This document shows, piece after piece, positions 58,835-64,000 of a stretch of 64,000 bases of DNA; the stretch's first letter is position 1, and the number at the start of each line of letters is the position of its first letter. A program made the translations under genes and the position numbers. Origin of the DNA: JAKFYM01 sp964416595 (GTDB lineage: Bacteria; Bdellovibrionota; UBA1018; CAIPTA01); contig CAYQES010000005.1 of the NCBI GenBank assembly GCA_964416595.1, forward strand, positions 62,001-126,000, read 5' to 3'. The notes under the pieces were generated by a model, which saw nothing but the letters and a program-made list of their open reading frames with translations, was not told the DNA's origin and searched no databases.

Positions 58835-60820
58835 ATGTATATATCCATTAAACCTTTTTTGGTTGCCATCGCCCTGATCGGTGCCTTCACCTATTTTGCT
58901 TTGCGGGCGAAAATCCTTTTGGATTTGCTGAAAGCCGTGAACAAACCCGGGCCGAACCGCCTCACCCATATTCCCGCCCGCATCGGCGCAGTGATTTTAG
59001 ATGTGCTCGGCCAACGCTCCGTGCGCCGCAAACTCGGGCCCGGCATTGCCCACACCCTTATTTTCTGGGGCTTTATCGTAATCACCATCGGCACTGTCGA
59101 AATGATGGTGGAAGGAATATTCCACGGCGTAAATTTAAGTTTGCTTGGCATCAACGTGTGGGCCGGCTACCAGTACCTGGCGGATTTCATGGCGTTCGGC
59201 GTGGTTTTAGGTGTGGCTTTTGGATTTTTTCGCCGCTTGGTGATCCGCCCCCATTACCTGCGCACTGGCCCCGATGCCTTGATGGTGCTCGCCATTACTG
59301 GTGGCTTGATGCTTTCGCTTTTTTTGATGAATGGCTTCCGGGTGGCGGGCGCCCCCGATCACTTCGCAAGTGTGTATCCCCTTTCTTCTTATGTGGGCCA
59401 AGTGCTGGGCTACGGCATGGATCCCGCGGTGGCTTTTGCTGGCCAGGAAGTTTTCTACTGGGCCCATTTGTTACTGGTGCTCGGTTTCCTCATGTACATT
59501 CCCAATTCTAAGCACCTGCACATTCTCGCAGCAGCACCCAATGTGTTTTTTAAACACCTCGGCACGCCGAAACCCATGGAAGTAACCAACCTTGAAGATG
59601 AAAATGCCACTTCGTTCGGCTTGGGAAAGGTTTCCGATCTTAGTTGGAAAAACACTTTGGATCTTTACGCTTGCACCGAATGCGGGCGCTGCGAAGAAGT
59701 GTGCCCCGCGGATCTCACGGGTAAACCCCTCTCCCCCGCCCGCCTCGTGCACGATTTCAAGGTGGAATTATTCCAGCAAAAAAATGCGGTGCTCGCCAAA
59801 AAGCCCGATGAGATCCCCCACGTGGTGCGTGAAGATAATGGCCTACAGGCGGAAGTTTTCTGGGCCTGCACTTCCTGCCGGGCCTGCGAAGAAGCTTGCC
59901 CTGTGAACATTGAACAAACAAATCTTATTTTTGAAACCAGAAAAAATCTCGTGCTCGTGGAATCCAAATTCCCCGCCGAGCTGCAAACTGTTTTCCGCAA
60001 TATGGAAAACAACTATACGCCGTGGGCTTTTGGTCACGATACCCGCGCTGACTGGTGCCGGGATTTAGGCGTGAAACAAATGGCCGAGCATCCCACCGCT
60101 GAGGTGCTTTATTATGTGGGTTGCGCCGCCAGTTTCGACGACCGCGCCAAAAAAGTGGCCACCGCCATCGTGAACTTGCTGAAAAAAGCCAATGTGGATT
60201 TTGCGATCCTCGGCAAAGAAGAAAAGTGTAACGGGGATCCCGCCCGCCGCGCCGGCAATGAATATTTGGCGCAAATGCTGATCAAAGAAAACGTGGAAAC
60301 CTTGAACCGCTATAAACCCCGCAAAATCCTCACGGGCTGCCCCCACTGTTTCAACACTTTGAAAAACGAATACCCCGCTTTCGGTGCACAGTATGATGTG
60401 GTTCACCACACCACTTTTCTCACAGATCTTTTGCGCTCCGGGAAATTGAAAGCCCATAAGAGCGATATGGGCCAAGTAACCTTCCACGATTCCTGCTACC
60501 TCGGCCGCTGGAACGATGTGTACGAAGATCCCCGCGAAATCCTCAAGGCCATCCCCGAACTGCAAGTGCAAGAAATGCCCCGGAACAAAAACAAGGGCCT
60601 ATGCTGTGGTGCTGGTGGCGCCCGCATGTTCATGGAAGAAACCATCGGCAAACGCATCAACGTAGAACGCACGGAAGAAGCTCTGGCCACCGGTGCGAAA
60701 GTGATCGCGGCCGCTTGCCCCTTCTGCTCCACCATGCTCACTGATGGCGTGAAATCCAAAGACAAACAGGAAACTGTGGTGGTGAAAGATCTAGCGGAGA
60801 TTTTGGATAGTGCAACCTAA
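58835..60820 (+). CDS. membrane-bound ETF:quinone oxidoreductase, heterodisulfide-reductase-like
   Basis: A 661-aa membrane iron-sulfur protein that probably passes electrons from ETF to menaquinone. The N-terminal about 250 residues hold five hydrophobic helices like the NarI/DsrM-type cytochrome b domain (AHTLIFWGFIVITIG...). Two 4Fe-4S motifs follow (CTECGRCEEVCP and CTSCRACEEACP) and two HdrB/CCG-type domains (KCNGDPARRAGNEYL with GCPHCFNTLKNEYP; GLCCGAGGARMFMEE with CPFCSTML). ATG 58835 has GGGGGA just upstream; ATG 58823 is an alternative. Its position after etfBA supports the assignment. Confidence 0.9.
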   Translation: MYISIKPFLVAIALIGAFTYFALRAKILLDLLKAVNKPGPNRLTHIPARIGAVILDVLGQRSVRRKLGPGIAHTLIFWGFIVITIGTVEMMVEGIFHGVNLSLLGINVWAGYQYLADFMAFGVVLGVAFGFFRRLVIRPHYLRTGPDALMVLAITGGLMLSLFLMNGFRVAGAPDHFASVYPLSSYVGQVLGYGMDPAVAFAGQEVFYWAHLLLVLGFLMYIPNSKHLHILAAAPNVFFKHLGTPKPMEVTNLEDENATSFGLGKVSDLSWKNTLDLYACTECGRCEEVCPADLTGKPLSPARLVHDFKVELFQQKNAVLAKKPDEIPHVVREDNGLQAEVFWACTSCRACEEACPVNIEQTNLIFETRKNLVLVESKFPAELQTVFRNMENNYTPWAFGHDTRADWCRDLGVKQMAEHPTAEVLYYVGCAASFDDRAKKVATAIVNLLKKANVDFAILGKEEKCNGDPARRAGNEYLAQMLIKENVETLNRYKPRKILTGCPHCFNTLKNEYPAFGAQYDVVHHTTFLTDLLRSGKLKAHKSDMGQVTFHDSCYLGRWNDVYEDPREILKAIPELQVQEMPRNKNKGLCCGAGGARMFMEETIGKRINVERTEEALATGAKVIAAACPFCSTMLTDGVKSKDKQETVVVKDLAEILDSAT

Positions 60821-60832
60821 GTTGCCTCCGTT

Positions 60833-61465
60833 ATGAAAATCCTCCCTTACCTTATTGCTCCCATCTACTGGCTCCTCTCCCTCACGTGGCGCATTCGGGA
60901 AAAAGGCCCGCCAGAAGTTCTTTCTCTCTATGTAAATCGTAAGGGCCCCGCCAAGCCCTGCCTCTATGCCCACTGGCATGGCGATGAATTGGTGCTCATT
61001 GGCTACTATGCTTACCGGCGCTTGGCGGTGCTTTCGTCTCTTTCTAAAGACGGCTCCCTCATGGCCCGCACCTTGGAACTTTTGGGGTATAGAGTGTTCC
61101 GGGGTTCTTCTTCCAGGGGCGGAGCCAGAGGCCTCATTGGCTTAATCAAAGCGGTGAAAGAAGGGAGCCAGGCGGCCTTGGCGGTGGATGGTCCGAAAGG
61201 CCCCTTGCACGAAGCAAAACCAGGCATCGTGGAACTGGCTAAAAAAACTGGCCAAGCGATTGTACCCTTACGCACGCGGGCCAAAAGCGCTTGGTATATT
61301 CCCCGGGCCTGGAACCATTCTTATTTACCCAAGCCTTTTTCCCTAGTGGAAGTGGAGTATGGAAATCCCCTCCATGCCGGGAGTGATTCTTCTCTAGAAA
61401 CCCTATGTGCTGAACTGAAAAAAAGCCTAGATTCTATCCCTGGCCAGCCCTTACGATCCGTATAA
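60833..61465 (+). CDS. lysophospholipid acyltransferase-like protein (DUF374)
   Basis: A 210-aa protein of the LPLAT/DUF374 family, known around lipid A and phospholipid acylation. It has an N-terminal hydrophobic helix, LYAHWHGDELVLIGYY (HxxxxD-like motif HWHGDE), LLGYRVFRGSSSRGGARGL and LAVDGPKGPLHEAKPGIVELA. Twelve bases downstream of the ETF:quinone oxidoreductase, so it is likely cotranscribed. Confidence 0.85.
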   Translation: MKILPYLIAPIYWLLSLTWRIREKGPPEVLSLYVNRKGPAKPCLYAHWHGDELVLIGYYAYRRLAVLSSLSKDGSLMARTLELLGYRVFRGSSSRGGARGLIGLIKAVKEGSQAALAVDGPKGPLHEAKPGIVELAKKTGQAIVPLRTRAKSAWYIPRAWNHSYLPKPFSLVEVEYGNPLHAGSDSSLETLCAELKKSLDSIPGQPLRSV

Positions 61466-61599
61466 GTTCTATACAACTGCCCATTTTCTAAGGGGAAAAT
61501 GGCACCCAAGGCATAAATTCATTAATAATTTCAATGGGTTAAAATGATACACCTCGGCACGGCCCCTGCATTGCCTGGAGATAGCAGGAGAATTAGATT

Positions 61600-62373
61600 A
61601 TGCCAGCCAAACGCCCAAAAAAACGAACCCAAGCTAAAAAGGCTCCGGCCAAAAAACTCCTTATCCACGCCTTTTATTTAGCCCAACCCTTTGTGCAATT
61701 CTTCGCTATCATCAGCGTATTTTTTGTTTTCACGCATTGCTCACCCTTAGCGTCCTCTACAGATAAAAAGGGATCCTCCCTTGCCACCACAACCATCACA
61801 GAAAAAAGCAGCGAAGTGGTTGCCGCCCTAACCCAAGAAGATGCGATTCAGAAGAGCTTGCAAGACATCAGCCTTTCGGACATCGAAATTTTAAGCAAAA
61901 ACGAATTTCAGAATCTTGCTCCTTTGTCTCTGAAGGAAAAATTCACTAAAAACCAAATCGACAAAGCTTTTGAGCGCCGGCAAAATCACTTAGCCAACAA
62001 TAGAATCCCGAAAACTTTTTACTTCCCCTTAAATGATAAACAGGCTGCGGAATTAGTGGAACAAGGCTCTATCCGCTTAGATTTAGGGGAGCAGCTACAC
62101 AATAAAATCAACGATAAAGCCCGCGATGCTTTCTATGCGAATTTGCAAGACGCTGAAGACCTCGGCGCCACGGTGTATTTGGTATGGCCTAACAACACCG
62201 TGCACCAAGAAATTCCGGCTATTCCCGTACGAGTAGCGTTGGGTATGCCCTATGATAATGCTGCCTATATGGAACTTTCCCTGCAGGAGAATCCTGCGGA
62301 TTCCGTAAGCAACGCTATGCTTCTAAAAGCCGCCTTAGCTGATGCGGGGCAGTTGGCTGTAGTACTGGAATAA
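61600..62373 (+). CDS. membrane-anchored or lipoprotein of unknown function, Lys-rich N-terminus
   Basis: A 257-aa protein with a Lys/Ala/Pro-rich N-terminus (PAKRPKKRTQAKKAPAKK, histone-H1-like), one hydrophobic helix (about residues 28-46) and FVFTHCS resembling a lipobox. The mature part is charged and helical, with no recognised family (IPKTFYFPLNDKQAAELVEQG, LGATVYLVWPNNTVHQEIPAIPVRVALGMP). An AGGAG lies 12 bases before the ATG. Because the Lys-rich tail precedes the hydrophobic segment, it would be cytoplasmic if the helix is a membrane anchor. Confidence 0.6.
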   Translation: MPAKRPKKRTQAKKAPAKKLLIHAFYLAQPFVQFFAIISVFFVFTHCSPLASSTDKKGSSLATTTITEKSSEVVAALTQEDAIQKSLQDISLSDIEILSKNEFQNLAPLSLKEKFTKNQIDKAFERRQNHLANNRIPKTFYFPLNDKQAAELVEQGSIRLDLGEQLHNKINDKARDAFYANLQDAEDLGATVYLVWPNNTVHQEIPAIPVRVALGMPYDNAAYMELSLQENPADSVSNAMLLKAALADAGQLAVVLE

Positions 62374-62423
62374 AGCAGCGTTCCCAAGTATTCTTCCCTC
62401 AAATTCTGTTAAGAGGGAATGTT

Positions 62424-62624
62424 ATGCCACAAAATCCATACCGCGAACCATTCACGCTAGACACCACCCTACAAGTGACCGTGGAAAAAGAAGTGGCCGA
62501 GCTACTCAAGGCCATGAGCGATCACATGAAAATTCCCGAAAGCGAACTGGTGAACACAGCCATGCGTCGCTACATCGCTACCCATAGCGATTACATTCCC
62601 AAAGCGAAAAAGAAGCGCGTTTAA
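62424..62624 (+). CDS. small ribbon-helix-helix-like protein
   Basis: A 66-aa protein whose pattern (LQVTVEKEVAELLKAMSDHM, then ESELVNTAMRRYIATH) fits a strand followed by two helices, as in the RHH/CopG transcription-factor fold, with a short basic tail. GAGGGA upstream of the ATG is a good ribosome binding site. It lies nine bases before dcd and probably shares its transcript. The DNA target is unknown. Confidence 0.65.
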   Translation: MPQNPYREPFTLDTTLQVTVEKEVAELLKAMSDHMKIPESELVNTAMRRYIATHSDYIPKAKKKRV

Positions 62625-62633
62625 GGAGCCATC

Positions 62634-63188
62634 ATGAGCATCAAATCCGACAAATGGATCTCGCGCATGTGCCGCGAATACAAAATGATTGAGCCCTTCG
62701 AGGAAAAACAAGTTCGTAAAGGGATGATATCCTACGGCGTTTCTAGCTACGGCTACGATATCCGCGTGGCCGACGAATTTAAAATCTTCACGAACGTGAA
62801 CAACACCCTCGTGGATCCGAAGAATTTCGACAACCGCAATTTCGTAACCATCACCGGTGATCACTGCATCATCCCTCCCAATAGCTTCGCCCTAGCTAAA
62901 ACCGTGGAGTACTTCCGCATACCCCGTAATGTGCTGGCGGTTTGTGTGGGCAAAAGCACCTATGCCCGTTGCGGCTTGATCGTGAACGTCACCCCCCTCG
63001 AGCCCGAGTGGGAAGGGATTCTTACCCTCGAGATTTCCAACACCACGCAATTGCCCGCCAAGGTTTACTCCAACGAAGGCATCGCCCAATTGTTGTTTTT
63101 AGAAAGCGACGAATCCTGCCAAACGTCTTACAAAGACAAAAGCGGCAAATACATGCATCAGCCCGGGCTCACGCTGCCTAAGTTGTAA
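62634..63188 (+). CDS. dcd: dCTP deaminase
   Basis: Converts dCTP to dUTP for dTTP synthesis. It has WISRMCREYKMIEPFEEKQVRKGMISYGVSSYGYDIRV, PPNSFALAKTVEYFRIPRNVLAVCVGKSTYARCGLIVNVTPLEPEWEG with the catalytic Glu region, and the C-terminal lid GKYMHQPGLTLPKL. 184 aa; AAGGAG lies in front of the ATG. Confidence 0.96.
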   Translation: MSIKSDKWISRMCREYKMIEPFEEKQVRKGMISYGVSSYGYDIRVADEFKIFTNVNNTLVDPKNFDNRNFVTITGDHCIIPPNSFALAKTVEYFRIPRNVLAVCVGKSTYARCGLIVNVTPLEPEWEGILTLEISNTTQLPAKVYSNEGIAQLLFLESDESCQTSYKDKSGKYMHQPGLTLPKL

Positions 63189-63193
63189 TTTCC

Positions 63194-64000
63194 ATGTTGA
63201 CCGAACGACGGCAAGTATTCGGCCAAAGTCACTGGCGAGATTTTGCGGACGTTTCCAAAGCCGAACTAGAAGCTTTGGCCCAAGAGTACAATCTTCCCCT
63301 CGAGCTCATGCAGGACTGCCTGGATCCCGAGCACCTTCCAAAACTCCAGCGCACCGGCAACATGACCTTCCTCATGCTCCGAGCCTACGACGAAAAAGCC
63401 CCCGCTGGCGCTTCCGACGTGCAAGCCTGCACCCGCAAACTTGCCATCTTCTGGGGAGAAAATTTTCTTCTCACCGTACACCGAGCTCCCCTGGTTTGGG
63501 TGGATGAGGTATGGGATCGTTGGGAAAAAAGTTCGAAACGCACTCCCTCGCAAATAGTTTCCCTCGTGCACGACCTCGTGGAAGAGTGCCTCTACACTTA
63601 TGAGGCCCCCATCGATAACGCCGCCCTCACCATGGATAAATTGGAAGACGCCATCTTCCACGACAGCGCCGCCTCAGCTACCTCAAGCCATATCTTGGAA
63701 ACTTCTTATTTGGCGAAAAAACGGGCAACGCTTTTTAAACGCATGCTCCGCCTCACCCGGGATCTTCTGCCTTCTGTTTCCCGCCTGGGAGATCCAGGAT
63801 CCAACGTAATCCAAAGCCTGAAAGAAGAGGCGGACCGCCTCTATTTTTATTCTGATGATTTGGTGGAAACTGCCAACGATCTTGTGCAGCTTTCGATTTC
63901 CCTCACCACGAACCGCACCAATGAAGTGGTGCGTATCCTCACATTGGTGAGTATTTTTTTGCTGCCCTTGAATCTCGTAGTGGGAATTTACGGTATGAAT
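63194..64000 (+). CDS. corA: magnesium/divalent cation transporter CorA (3' end beyond window)
   Basis: CorA-type channel cut by the window end; 269 residues are visible. The N-terminal cytoplasmic domain runs through LPKLQRTGNMTFLMLRAYDE and FLLTVHRAPLVWVD, with a long stalk helix (LVETANDLVQLSISLTTNRTNEVVRILT). The first pore-lining helix VSIFLLPLNLVVGIYGMN ends exactly at the window edge on the GMN selectivity motif. ATG 63194 lies five bases after the dcd stop. Confidence 0.92.
   Translation, partial: MLTERRQVFGQSHWRDFADVSKAELEALAQEYNLPLELMQDCLDPEHLPKLQRTGNMTFLMLRAYDEKAPAGASDVQACTRKLAIFWGENFLLTVHRAPLVWVDEVWDRWEKSSKRTPSQIVSLVHDLVEECLYTYEAPIDNAALTMDKLEDAIFHDSAASATSSHILETSYLAKKRATLFKRMLRLTRDLLPSVSRLGDPGSNVIQSLKEEADRLYFYSDDLVETANDLVQLSISLTTNRTNEVVRILTLVSIFLLPLNLVVGIYGMN

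Noticed and set aside
61480..61503. Hairpin CCATTTTC / GAAAATGG downstream of the LPLAT gene as terminator
   Set aside because: The stem is short and AT-rich and no T run follows, so termination cannot be supported.
1..64000. tRNA, rRNA, CRISPR arrays, insertion sequences, prophage genes
   Set aside because: I looked for cloverleaf-like GGTTC/CCA ends, regularly spaced direct repeats, transposase motifs and phage structural genes and saw none. This is a reading by eye; tRNAscan-SE and ISfinder would be decisive.

Overview
The window reads as a chromosomal stretch from a Gram-negative (diderm) bacterium with roughly balanced GC. It carries Pal and CpoB of the Tol-Pal system, LPS inner-core genes (heptose kinase, GT9 heptosyltransferase-like), many lipobox proteins, a C-terminal-Phe outer-membrane protein, an ETF system with a membrane-bound iron-sulfur quinone oxidoreductase, and an orphan cyclic-di-GMP-I riboswitch RNA. 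That combination, together with several peptidoglycan-active enzymes and an amgK/murU-type recycling pair, fits best with Bdellovibrionota or a related former deltaproteobacterial lineage. This placement is inference, not proof. Two runs of N (10 and 100 bases) show that the sequence is a draft scaffold.

Layout. 1-6,822: end of uvrC, a zinc-ribbon protein, a family-4-like uracil-DNA glycosylase, an NfeD protease/stomatin pair, a SpoIID-type protein, a class IV aminotransferase and an inositol monophosphatase. 6,821-7,232: a minus-strand structured RNA with a c-di-GMP-I aptamer, no downstream gene on its strand and a strong terminator; this is the most notable element. 7,348-12,377: a more AT-rich accessory stretch (FecR-like secreted protein, GT-C-like membrane protein, NodU/CmcH carbamoyltransferase, SAM methyltransferase). 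12,458-18,644: 2-Cys peroxiredoxin, DEDD-type nuclease with a Tat-exported flavoprotein, an UshA-like/multihaem cytochrome c fusion, CpoB, a DUF4398-like lipoprotein and Pal. 18,775-24,747: a minus-strand run of overlapping genes, lytic transglycosylase-queC-DUF366-hisC-cmk-GT9-heptose kinase.

24,800-35,145 is mostly housekeeping: ftsY, a HAMP membrane protein, Slt70-like transglycosylase, acyl-CoA thioesterase, DUF72, ychF, pth, prs, tsaD, rsmA and smpB. 35,208-46,377: acyl-CoA synthetase, secreted hydrolase, glutamate dehydrogenase family enzyme, thioredoxin reductase, RluA-type pseudouridine synthase, a two-gene ABC exporter with one degenerate ATP site, and EpmA. 46,453-53,738: small secreted proteins, the murU-amgK-M48 protease operon, a two-LysM lipoprotein broken by the 100-N gap, and a deoxynucleoside kinase. 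53,803-64,000: TPR protein, D-cysteine desulfhydrase-like enzyme, an outer-membrane protein with a tiny overlapping lipoprotein gene, etfB-etfA-ETF:quinone oxidoreductase-LPLAT, a possible lipoprotein, a ribbon-helix-helix protein with dcd, and a CorA gene cut by the window edge at its GMN motif.

Genes are tightly packed, with many 1-4-base ATGA/GTGA overlaps implying translational coupling. I see no tRNA or rRNA genes, CRISPR arrays, insertion sequences or phage genes.
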